Shown piece by piece: positions 1 to 7,251 of a stretch of 20,064 bases of DNA (positions are counted from its first letter, which is position 1; each line of letters starts with the position of its first letter). This DNA is from Bacteroidales bacterium UBA5342 (GTDB lineage Bacteria; Bacteroidota; Bacteroidia; Bacteroidales; UBA5342). The stretch is taken from contig DHQI01000110.1 in the NCBI GenBank assembly GCA_002408065.1, positions 75,230 through 95,293 of the forward strand. The letters run 5' to 3'. The notes under the pieces are model-generated. The model did no database searches, had not been told where the DNA came from, and was given only the letters and a program-made list of their open reading frames with translations. The position numbers and the translations under genes were made by a program.

Positions 1-183
1 CTAGACTCCGGCACCATTACTTCTGTTCTGGTGCCCTGGAACACCTGTGGTGCCGCTCAGTCTAAAGTGCTTAGCGTGGCTACGATGGATTACCTCCCCT
101 ATTGTTTCTTTAATTTAGTGAGCCCACTGATGACCGTGGCAGTGGCTTATCTGGGGTATAAGGTGAGACGCGTGAAAGGGTAA
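1..183 (+). CDS. nhaC: Na+/H+ antiporter NhaC family, C-terminal end (partial)
   Basis: The first 60 codons are open in frame 1 and end at TAA (181-183); the start lies outside the window. The translation contains SGTITSVLVPWNTCGAAQ followed by YLPYCFFNLVSPL and a hydrophobic segment ending in a short basic tail (YKVRRVKG). The PWNTCGA signature and the YLPY-FFN-P pattern are what I know from the last transmembrane part of NhaC-type Na+/H+ (or malate/lactate-coupled) antiporters of the inner membrane. Base composition is less AT-rich than the gene that follows, so this is probably native chromosome next to an acquired segment. Substrate cannot be judged from this fragment. Confidence 0.72.
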   Translation, partial: LDSGTITSVLVPWNTCGAAQSKVLSVATMDYLPYCFFNLVSPLMTVAVAYLGYKVRRVKG

Positions 184-241
184 CTTTATTAAAAGTTGAT
201 ATTTATATGTCTTTTACCGAGACATTAATAATTTAAAATCA

Positions 242-249
242 TATTTTTG
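242..249 (+). promoter_or_regulatory. Bacteroidota -7 box (TATTTTTG) of the methylase gene
   Basis: TATTTTTG fits the Bacteroidota -7 consensus TAnnTTTG exactly and lies 6 nt before ATG 256. No good TTTG -33 box is visible; the nearest is a T-rich TTTTACC at 212-218. If real, transcription begins almost at the start codon, giving a leaderless or near-leaderless mRNA, and the in-frame TTG at 247 would lie inside the promoter. Confidence 0.45.
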
Positions 250-255
250 CTGGTG

Positions 256-3144
256 ATGATTAATAGCTTGTTAAATAAAGGACTAGAGCAATTAGGTTTT
301 GAAGATAAACTTAGTAAAGCCACTTTCTTCTATACAACTAAGAGTTATCATTCTGATGAAATGTTATTTGACGAACGCTTAGTTTTTGAAACAGCTAAAA
401 AACTAAAAGCGACCGCTGTTTTTTTTAGACGGTTTTCAGAAAGTCAATCTTCAAAGGCTCAAATCTTTATTTTCGATAATACAAGGGCTCAATTTTCTGA
501 TGATGAATTAGCAGAACTGCATAGAAAAATTTGGAGTAGCGGTATTATTCCATTGTATTATGTTTTTGATAATACAAACATTAATATTTATGATGCAAGA
601 AAACAGGTTGATTATGATACTAGTTCTAAAAAAATAAGTGTTAGTCCGTTTTCTATTCTTCCTATTGTAACAGACTCTTATGAAGAATATAAGAAATATT
701 CTGCCACACTTTTTACAAATGGAACTTTTTGGGAACAAAAGATTGCTGAGAATAACTTTTTAACAAAGGGAAGCTCAGAATCAAAATTGATAGAAGAACT
801 TAAAAAAGTAAGGGCCCATTTTATTGAAGAAACTGCCTTAAATAATCAATTATCACACCAACTTCTTGTATTATCAATTCTTGTAAAGTATTTAGAAGAA
901 CGAAAAGATGAACACGGTAATCATGTTTTTCCAAGTGATTACTTTAGTCGGTATTCAGGAGCATCTTCTTTTTGTGAAGTATTACGTCAAGGCAAAATTG
1001 TCGAATTATTTAATGATTTAAGTACTCATTTTAATGGAAAAGTATTTGAGTTAAACCCAGATGACCAGAAGGTTTTAGAAAAGACCAATCTCGATAAATT
1101 AGCAAGTTATTTTGATGCTAATATTGATAATAATCAATTGGTATTATGGCCTCTCTATTCTTTTGAATATATTCCGGTAGAACTAATAAGCCGTATTTAT
1201 GAAGAGTTTGTAGACCAGCGTAAAGATGCCGTTTTTACACCTATTCATTTAGCACGATTAATGGTGGATGAATGTATGCCAATATCAGATCCTAAAGAGG
1301 ACTTTAAGGTTATTGATGTTAGCTGTGGTTCCGGGGTGTTTCTTGTGGCTGTTTATAAGCGTTTAGTACAATGGTGGCAAAAACGTCAGTTTGAAAAAAC
1401 AGGACAGCTCTTATCTCCAACAAAAGATGATTTAAAAGCAATACTAAAAAACTCTGTTTACGGAGTTGATATTGAAGATGCATCGGTCAGATTATCGGTC
1501 TTTAGCTTGAGTATCACATTGTGTGATATGCTAACTCCTACTGAGATATGGACTGAGTTACGCTTTGATGATTTAAGGAAAAAAAATATATATCACGGCG
1601 ACTTTTTTAAATACCTGAATAAAGCAGATAAGCCTCAGTTTGATTTAGTGATTGGAAATCCTCCTTTTGAAGATAAAAAGAAAGATTTTAATAAGCTGTT
1701 AGAGTTGTATGATATAAACTGTGAGTATCATATACCTGTTAACCAAATTGCAATGCTATTTCTTCAACAAGCAATGCAATTATTGAAGCCAGATGGCTTA
1801 CTTTCATTTGTTATGCCTTCGGGCCCCTTGTTATATAATAATACAATTGATTTTAGAAAAGAGTTTTTTTCTAGGTATACAATACCACAAATTATAGATT
1901 TATCAGAACTAAGGGATGCTTCTATTCTTTTTGAAAAATCAGTAGCTACAGCTGTTGTGTTTGCTTATAATACTAAACCGCCACAAAATCATATAATCCA
2001 ACACATAGGTGTAAAAAGAACAAGAGCATCAAAGGAAAGACTCTTTTTTGAAATTGATAATTACGATATTAATCCAATATCCCAAGAAGCTGCTGAGAAT
2101 GATTTAGCTGTCTGGAAATCCAATCTAATGGGTGGAAATCAACTATATTTTTTCGTGAAAAGGTTACAAAAATTTAGGACTTTGGGTAGTTATTTAATAT
2201 CAAAAAGAAAAACAAATGGATGGTTTTTCGGAGAAGGTTATAATTATGGAAATAAATCAAAAAGGGCAAATTATTTAACTGGAAAAAGGTTAGTTGAGTC
2301 AAAAGATTTCAAAGAAGAAGGTATAATTAATACGTGTATAGAAAAAGAAATATGGTTTGAGGGAATTAGAACGAAAAATAAGCTAATCTTTAAGTCTCCA
2401 CATTTGTTAATTAAAGAACGTTTAGGAAAAAAGCGTTTTATTATGGAGAAAATAGATTATGACTTAATTTTCAAAGACGATGTCGTTGGCATATATTGTC
2501 CTCCAATAGAAAACAAAGAATTAATTGAAGTTCAAAATTTTTTAAATGATTATTATTCGACTCTTAAGGCTTATGTTTTAGCTTGTAGTGGAAGAGCGGG
2601 TATTGGAAGGTCTGGCGGGTATATATTATTAAAAAAGGATATTATGAATCTGCCATATCCTATCTGTAAAGACGATATTAGTCTTTCTAGTTCAGAAAAC
2701 AATGTTGTAAAAGATGTATTAAATTACAGGCTAGAGGAACTCTCAAGAGGAGAAAGAGCAAAAGTGAATACACAGCTAGCTTCAACTAAAGTCTTAGAAG
2801 AATTTGGATCCGTTTTTTGCGATAGCTTAAATGCAATATATAAAAAGGGTGAAAAAGAATTTAAAGCACTAAACCCTATAAAAACATTTTCTTACACTAT
2901 TTATCCTTTTGTTTATGGCGATGAAACTTTTTCTCCAGTTATATCAGATAAAGTAAAAGATGGAAATTTATCAGAATTAATAGAAAATCAACAAAATGCA
3001 GTTCATTACAGGAGAGTTATGAGACTTTATCAAAAAGATCTTGTTTTTCTTGTAAAACCAAACACCTTAAGATATTGGTTGAAATCGATAGCACTAAGAG
3101 ATGCTAGTGACGTGATGAATGATCTAATAAACAGTGGCTATTAG
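256..3144 (+). CDS. Eco57I-like N6-adenine DNA methyltransferase (large, R-M type)
   Basis: A predicted 962-residue protein. The central methylase core has SAM-binding motif I, DVSCGSGVFL at residues 354-363, and catalytic motif IV, NPPF at 468-471, inside FDLVIGNPPFED. This is the layout of N6-adenine methylases of the Eco57I / type IIG / HsdM kind. An N-terminal region of about 330 residues and a C-terminal region of about 330 residues flank it; the latter probably holds target recognition and ends with RYWLKSIALRDASDV near the C-terminus. The reading frame extends upstream through TTG, CTG and GTG codons, but I chose ATG 256 because a TAnnTTTG box occupies 242-249. It is clearly more AT-rich than pdxH downstream, which suggests horizontal acquisition. 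Its stop codon abuts the start of the next gene, a nuclease-like protein. Whether this chain also cleaves DNA is not clear from its N-terminus. Confidence 0.85.
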   Translation: MINSLLNKGLEQLGFEDKLSKATFFYTTKSYHSDEMLFDERLVFETAKKLKATAVFFRRFSESQSSKAQIFIFDNTRAQFSDDELAELHRKIWSSGIIPLYYVFDNTNINIYDARKQVDYDTSSKKISVSPFSILPIVTDSYEEYKKYSATLFTNGTFWEQKIAENNFLTKGSSESKLIEELKKVRAHFIEETALNNQLSHQLLVLSILVKYLEERKDEHGNHVFPSDYFSRYSGASSFCEVLRQGKIVELFNDLSTHFNGKVFELNPDDQKVLEKTNLDKLASYFDANIDNNQLVLWPLYSFEYIPVELISRIYEEFVDQRKDAVFTPIHLARLMVDECMPISDPKEDFKVIDVSCGSGVFLVAVYKRLVQWWQKRQFEKTGQLLSPTKDDLKAILKNSVYGVDIEDASVRLSVFSLSITLCDMLTPTEIWTELRFDDLRKKNIYHGDFFKYLNKADKPQFDLVIGNPPFEDKKKDFNKLLELYDINCEYHIPVNQIAMLFLQQAMQLLKPDGLLSFVMPSGPLLYNNTIDFRKEFFSRYTIPQIIDLSELRDASILFEKSVATAVVFAYNTKPPQNHIIQHIGVKRTRASKERLFFEIDNYDINPISQEAAENDLAVWKSNLMGGNQLYFFVKRLQKFRTLGSYLISKRKTNGWFFGEGYNYGNKSKRANYLTGKRLVESKDFKEEGIINTCIEKEIWFEGIRTKNKLIFKSPHLLIKERLGKKRFIMEKIDYDLIFKDDVVGIYCPPIENKELIEVQNFLNDYYSTLKAYVLACSGRAGIGRSGGYILLKKDIMNLPYPICKDDISLSSSENNVVKDVLNYRLEELSRGERAKVNTQLASTKVLEEFGSVFCDSLNAIYKKGEKEFKALNPIKTFSYTIYPFVYGDETFSPVISDKVKDGNLSELIENQQNAVHYRRVMRLYQKDLVFLVKPNTLRYWLKSIALRDASDVMNDLINSGY

Positions 3145-3771
3145 ATGATATGTAATCAGTCAAATAATAAATCGGTAGCCATTGAAAATTTTTCTATAGA
3201 GAAAAACCAAACAGTGAAACGAATATTGGTCTTTATCAAGAATAACTTGACTGATTTTGAACTAAAAATAAAGGATTATCAGGATGCAATCATTTTAGAA
3301 GATGATATTTCTAAAGAATTATTTAGATTCTTTAATGATAGAGCTAGAAGTGAAAATCTTCTTTTTCAGTTTAATGAGAAGAAAGGAGTTGATTTTACTG
3401 TATTTGTTCAGCCATCTTGTATTGGTGCTTCCCCGGTTTTTATGATTGAAGCTAAACGACTGTCACGTATTCATTATGAATATGTTTATGGTGATAGAGG
3501 TGGTATTGAACGCATTAAAAGAGAACAAGAACTTTTTGGTGCAAATCTAAACTGCGGCGCTATGTTAGGTTATATTCAAGATAATAATTCTAATTATTGG
3601 CTAGATAGAATTAATACTTGGATTGCTAATAAAATTGAAGAAGAGACAGATATAATTTGGAACGAAATGGATAAACTTGTCACTTCAGATCTTGCTGATT
3701 ACACTTCTAAACACGATAGAATATCTAAAGATCCAATAGAGCTTTATCATTTTTGGATAGATTTGAACTAG
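3145..3771 (+). CDS. PD-(D/E)xK nuclease-like protein, methylase partner
   Basis: A 208-residue protein whose ATG directly follows the methylase stop (TAGATG, no gap), implying translational coupling and a shared function. A PD-(D/E)xK-like active site can be read: acidic helix with E in DISKELFRFF, then D83 in GVDFTVFV, and E102-A-K104 in FMIEAKRLS. It is followed by EYVYGDRGGIERIKREQ and AMLGYIQ, a combination I recall from orphan hypothetical proteins predicted to have a restriction-endonuclease fold. No helicase, translocase or separate specificity subunit lies nearby. The simplest inference is that it is the restriction subunit of a two-gene system with the methylase. It is equally AT-rich. 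Cleavage activity is inference; a degenerate or regulatory nuclease fold is possible. Confidence 0.65.
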   Translation: MICNQSNNKSVAIENFSIEKNQTVKRILVFIKNNLTDFELKIKDYQDAIILEDDISKELFRFFNDRARSENLLFQFNEKKGVDFTVFVQPSCIGASPVFMIEAKRLSRIHYEYVYGDRGGIERIKREQELFGANLNCGAMLGYIQDNNSNYWLDRINTWIANKIEEETDIIWNEMDKLVTSDLADYTSKHDRISKDPIELYHFWIDLN

Positions 3772-3823
3772 TACTTTTGAACCCTCCCCACCCTCCTTTT
3801 GTTGTAAAAAGAAAAAACAGCAA

Positions 3824-4459
3824 ATGGACTTATTCGATATACGCAAAGATTACCACCAAGGGCACCTCAAACCTGAAGATTTAAACACAAGCCCACTTTT
3901 TCATATCAAAGAGTGGATACATGATGCCGAAAAGGCGCAATGTATGGAACACACCTCGGTAGTATTATCCACAGCTAGCTTGTCTGGAGCGCCCTCATCG
4001 CGAGTGGTTTTACTCAAAAAAATTGATGATGAAGGACTTTATATCTTCACCAATTATAACAGCCGTAAAGGACAACAATTGGAAGTAAACAATAAAGCGG
4101 CTTTACTCTTTTTTTGGCCGGAACTGGAACGGCAGATAAACATAGAGGGAAAGGTGGAAAAATGCTCCGAAGCCCTGTCTGAAGAATACTTTAACCAGCG
4201 CCCCTTAGAGAGCCGGGTAAGTGCAGCAGTATCTGCTCAGAGTTCGCCCGTTACTAGTCGTGAAGAGATGGAAAAGAACTGGAAAAGAGCTAAAGAAAGA
4301 GCGGATAAAGGTGGTATTACACGGCCCGTTTATTGGGGAGGCTACTTACTAAAACCCCATAGAGTAGAGTTTTGGCAAGGCGGCGCTAACCGCTTTCACG
4401 ACCGTGTACTATTCACCTTGGAAAAAGATGAATGGCATAAAGAACGGTTAATGCCCTAA
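3824..4459 (+). CDS. pdxH: Pyridoxamine/pyridoxine 5'-phosphate oxidase
   Basis: A 211-residue protein of the usual PdxH length. It oxidises pyridoxine 5'-phosphate or pyridoxamine 5'-phosphate to pyridoxal 5'-phosphate using FMN and O2 in the cytoplasm. Family landmarks are visible in order: SSRVVLLKKID and YIFTNYNSRKGQQL (FMN-phosphate binding), LLFFWPELERQINIEG, ESRVSAAVSAQSSP (the conserved S-x-QSS segment), RPVYWGGYLLKP, and VEFWQGGANRFHDRV near the C-terminus, with the usual ending W-x-x-x-RLMP. ATG 3824 gives the expected N-terminus (DLFDIRKDY). It follows the AT-rich methylase-nuclease pair by 52 nt but has ordinary base composition, so it marks the right edge of that insert. A strong hairpin overlaps its last codons. 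Confidence 0.95.
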   Translation: MDLFDIRKDYHQGHLKPEDLNTSPLFHIKEWIHDAEKAQCMEHTSVVLSTASLSGAPSSRVVLLKKIDDEGLYIFTNYNSRKGQQLEVNNKAALLFFWPELERQINIEGKVEKCSEALSEEYFNQRPLESRVSAAVSAQSSPVTSREEMEKNWKRAKERADKGGITRPVYWGGYLLKPHRVEFWQGGANRFHDRVLFTLEKDEWHKERLMP

Positions 4460-4501
4460 ATTAAGAACCGATAAGGTTTGTATGGGCATAACGGTTTTTT
4501 T
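4443..4501 (+). terminator. Terminator-like hairpin overlapping the pdxH stop
   Basis: Arms AACGGTTAATGCCC (4443-4456) and GGGCATAACGGTT (4484-4496) pair over about 12 bp with one bulge and one mismatch. A run of seven T follows (4495-4501). The left arm contains the last codons of pdxH. The 27-nt loop is longer than usual. The remaining stretch to 4718 holds only short overlapping open frames on both strands, with no family resemblance I can see. Confidence 0.5.
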
Positions 4502-4718
4502 GCTGACGTCTTTATTTCCTTGTCTGTCGTTAACCAACAGGTGTCTTTCCATAAGATAAACTCTGTTTTCTATCTTTTCAAAACAAATGCTTTTTTCAGA
4601 CCTTACAGAGAAAAGTGTTTTGATTTTACATGCCATATAAACCATCGTATCTGTTCTATTTGAGGACTGTTTTAGCCTATCATAATGATTGGTGAGAAAA
4701 ATACCCTACTTTCGCACT

Positions 4719-6140
4719 ATGCTTTCAGACTATATCAAGGACACCATCCTAAACCAAATAGAATTCACTCCTACAGCAGACCAAATGCAGGTGATCAATT
4801 CATTGAGCAAATTTACCACCGCTGCCGTTGACAACAAAACGTTGGTTATAAAAGGATACGCCGGTACAGGCAAAACCTACCTTATCAGTGCTTATGTAAA
4901 GGCAATGAAAGCTATGGAGGTCGATTTTGTACTCTTAGCCCCTACCGGCAGAGCCGCAAAGGTTCTTTCGCGTTATTGTCAGCACCCGGCCTACACCATA
5001 CACCGGCAGATATACCGCCAGAAAAGCGGCAGTGATTTCGAAGAGTTTGGCCTGGGTTACAACAAACGAAAGAATACTATTTTTATAGTTGATGAGGCTT
5101 CTATGATTTCCAATAGCTTTCAGGAAGGCAGTTTTGGCTCCGGCTACTTGCTTTACGATATGGTCGAATACATTTTTTCCGGCGATGGCTGTGGTCTTAT
5201 TCTTTTAGGCGACACGGCACAGCTGCCGCCGGTAGGTACTTCTCTGAGTCCTGCTCTTGACGTTAATGAGTTGGATACTATCGGGCTTTACTCCCGTTTT
5301 TACGAAATGACCGAAGTGGTGCGTCAGAGTAATGATTCAGGCGTGTTATTTAATGCCACCAAGCTACGTCAGCATATTGCTTCCGAATCATTAGCTTTAA
5401 CCTTCCCCAAATTAGCAACCCAATATCCTGATGTCGTCAGACTAAGTGGTGAATATCTACTCGAAACCATTAATGAGGCTTATGGCGAAGCAGGCGAAGA
5501 GGAAACGATCATCGTCACACGCTCTAACAAACGGGCTACAGAATTCAATATGGGTATCCGTAACCAGGTGCTATACCGCGAAGAACGCATAGCGGTAGGT
5601 GACCTTCTCATGGTGGTTAAAAACAATTATTTCTGGGCAAAGGAAGAAAAAGACATAGAATTTATTGCCAACGGTGATGTGACCGAAGTAGTACGCATTC
5701 ATGGTTACGAACATATTTACGGATACGACTTTGCCGATGTCACACTACGCTTTCCTGACAATAAAAATGTGGAATTGGATACCAAAATTATGCTCGATGT
5801 ACTGACCAGCGAATCACCGTCTCTTAATTATCAGGATTATCATAAATTTTACAACGAAGTAATACTGGATTTCCCGGAATGGACCACTAAAGCCAAACAG
5901 CGCAAAATGATGCGTGAAAATTCTCATTTCAATGCTTTACAAGTCAAATTTGCCTATGCCGTGACCTGCCATAAAGCTCAAGGAGGCCAGTGGCACACTG
6001 TCATCATAGACCAAGGCTACATCACACAAGATCACCTCAACGTAGAACTCTGGCGCTGGATGTACACCGCTTTCACCCGGGCAACGAATAAATTATATTT
6101 GCTTAACTTTGTAAAAGATTTTTACGACACAGATTATTAG
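4719..6140 (+). CDS. RecD-like ATP-dependent DNA helicase / AAA ATPase
   Basis: A 473-residue protein of superfamily 1B helicase type. Walker A is GYAGTGKT (residues 46-53) and Walker B is FIVDEAS with D125-E126. Next come the motif III-like LGDTAQLPPVG, an arginine-containing EVVRQ, the C-terminal UvrD_C_2-type motif VTCHKAQGGQW, and motif VI MYTAFTRATNKLYLL. The N-terminus PTADQMQVINSL is a Q-like motif before Walker A. The frame opens upstream at TTG 4689 and GTG 4692, but ATG 4719 gives the short N-terminus I would expect for Bacteroidota homologues. It lacks the long N-terminal domain of RecD2 and no recB or recC is adjacent, so a stand-alone helicase role in DNA repair or recombination is inferred. 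A repeat-containing gap separates it from rnfA. Confidence 0.85.
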   Translation: MLSDYIKDTILNQIEFTPTADQMQVINSLSKFTTAAVDNKTLVIKGYAGTGKTYLISAYVKAMKAMEVDFVLLAPTGRAAKVLSRYCQHPAYTIHRQIYRQKSGSDFEEFGLGYNKRKNTIFIVDEASMISNSFQEGSFGSGYLLYDMVEYIFSGDGCGLILLGDTAQLPPVGTSLSPALDVNELDTIGLYSRFYEMTEVVRQSNDSGVLFNATKLRQHIASESLALTFPKLATQYPDVVRLSGEYLLETINEAYGEAGEEETIIVTRSNKRATEFNMGIRNQVLYREERIAVGDLLMVVKNNYFWAKEEKDIEFIANGDVTEVVRIHGYEHIYGYDFADVTLRFPDNKNVELDTKIMLDVLTSESPSLNYQDYHKFYNEVILDFPEWTTKAKQRKMMRENSHFNALQVKFAYAVTCHKAQGGQWHTVIIDQGYITQDHLNVELWRWMYTAFTRATNKLYLLNFVKDFYDTDY

Positions 6141-6215
6141 CTTTTGGCTGTTAGCCTTTAGCTTACCCTCAGCAAAATATGAACCGCCAATAGCAAAAAG
6201 CTAAAGGCCAAAAGC
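6140..6215. repeat. Imperfect inverted repeat between the helicase gene and rnfA
   Basis: The left arm GCTTTTGGC-(TGTTAGC)-CTTTAGCTT (6140-6164) is complementary to AAGCTAAAGGCCAAAAGC (6198-6215), the left arm carrying seven extra bases. It begins in the helicase stop codon and ends 8 nt before the rnfA ATG, so it fills almost the whole spacer. It could form an RNA hairpin in the rnfA leader. It resembles the phrase-like intergenic repeats seen elsewhere in the window. Confidence 0.7.
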
Positions 6216-6223
6216 AAAACATT

Positions 6224-6796
6224 ATGACATACATATTAATATTCATTTCTGCCGTATTTGTCAACAACATTGTGTTGAGTCAATTCCTCGGTATTTGTCC
6301 TTTCCTGGGGGTTTCTAAAAAAATTGATACAGCTATTGGTATGACCGGTGCCGTCACCTTTGTGATGACGATAGCCACCATTGTTACTTATCTGATACAA
6401 AAAGGCATTTTGGAACCTTATGGCATCGATTTCTTACAGACCATTGTCTTTATCCTCATTATAGCATCGCTGGTACAGCTGGTAGAGATTGTACTAAAAA
6501 AAGTAAGCCCTCCCCTATATCAGGCTTTAGGTGTTTTTTTACCTTTGATTACCACTAACTGTGCCATCCTAGGGGTAGCTATCCTGGTGATTCAGAAAGA
6601 AATGAACCTACTGGAAAGTGTGACTTACGCTATCTCATCAGCTATCGGTTTTGGTCTTGCACTGATTATCTTCGCTGGTTTGCGCGAACAAATGGACTTG
6701 CTCAACATCCCGAAAGGAATGAAAGGAACGCCTATTGCCTTGGTGGTAGCTGGTTTACTGGCTATGGCTTTTATGGGCTTTTCAGGTATTGTATAA
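6224..6796 (+). CDS. rnfA: Rnf electron transport complex subunit RnfA
   Basis: A 190-residue, very hydrophobic protein with about six predicted membrane segments. It matches RnfA/RsxA closely: VNNIVLSQFLGICPFLGVSK at the N-terminus, AIGMTGAVTFVMT, SPPLYQALGVFLPLITTNCAILG in the middle, and LAMAFMGFSGIV at the end. RnfA is an integral membrane subunit of the ion-translocating ferredoxin:NAD+ oxidoreductase. NqrE of the Na+-NQR is a paralogue, but the N- and C-terminal signatures favour RnfA. Normally rnfA sits at the end of an rnfBCDGE cluster; here the upstream gene is a helicase and no other rnf gene is in view. A rho-independent terminator follows. Either the operon has been broken up or this is a second copy. 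Confidence 0.92.
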   Translation: MTYILIFISAVFVNNIVLSQFLGICPFLGVSKKIDTAIGMTGAVTFVMTIATIVTYLIQKGILEPYGIDFLQTIVFILIIASLVQLVEIVLKKVSPPLYQALGVFLPLITTNCAILGVAILVIQKEMNLLESVTYAISSAIGFGLALIIFAGLREQMDLLNIPKGMKGTPIALVVAGLLAMAFMGFSGIV

Positions 6797-6820
6797 GCGA
6801 AGCTGCATTAAAAGATATTG

Positions 6821-6865
6821 AAGCACTAAGATTTACCTAGGGGTAAGTTTTGGTGCTTTTTTGTT
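6821..6865 (+). terminator. Rho-independent terminator of rnfA
   Basis: AAGCAC (6821-6826) pairs with GTGCTT (6853-6858), with an inner TTACC/GGTAA stem, followed by a T-rich run to 6865. It starts 25 nt after the rnfA stop codon. Confidence 0.8.
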
Positions 6866-7178
6866 TTATAGATATCGCAGAAAGCCGCTGAGTTTTCTTC
6901 TCACTCTCTACTTCTTGCCTATCTCTACAGTAGTATTACTTAACAACGCAAAAATCGTACTTACTCAACAGCCAACTGCTACAAAAATTGCCAACTAAAA
7001 ATCCCCCTCTGCGTATCTCCGCATCTCTGCGATATCTTTTATCTGCGAACTTAAAGAAAACGCCATTCTGTCACAAAGTCTGACATTCCCACCTTCAATT
7101 TCTCAAGCAAACTGCCATTTTGAGCCCCATCATTTCTCATTTTTCATTTTTCAAGGACAATTTACCCTTGGCATAGCG
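6866..7178. repeat. Repeat-rich intergenic region upstream of dnaK
   Basis: No gene is seen in this stretch between the rnfA terminator and dnaK. It is a mosaic of short phrases. CTCTGCGTATCTCCGC is followed by CATCTCTGCGATATC (7008-7037), and a degenerate inverted counterpart GATATCGCAGAAAGCCGCTG lies at 6870-6889. GCCAACTGCT occurs at 6971-6980. CATTTCTCATTTTTCATTTTT lies at about 7131-7151. These resemble intergenic phrases I recall from other Bacteroidota genomes; none looks like an RNA gene. Confidence 0.5.
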
Positions 7179-7206
7179 TTTGACTTAAAGCCCATCGTAA
7201 AATTTG
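7179..7206 (+). promoter_or_regulatory. Possible dnaK promoter
   Basis: TTTG (7179-7182) and AAAATTTG (7199-7206) resemble the Bacteroidota -33 and -7 boxes, with 16 bp between them, shorter than usual. The -7 box deviates from TAnnTTTG at its first base. A 45-nt A-rich leader without a Shine-Dalgarno site leads to ATG 7252. No CIRCE-type inverted repeat is seen. Confidence 0.3.
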
Positions 7207-7251
7207 AAATACAACAAAACATAAACAAATAAACTTTTAATAAGTACTACA

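Noticed and set aside
184..3823. Attachment-site direct repeats around the methylase-nuclease pair
   Set aside because: TAACTTTATTAAAAG after nhaC and TACTTTTGAAC before pdxH are only loosely similar; no tRNA or integrase is present.
4448..4663. Small genes on either strand between pdxH and the helicase gene
   Set aside because: Two overlapping frames of about 60 codons on opposite strands, no recognisable domain, one running into pdxH and its terminator; at most one could be real and neither has support.
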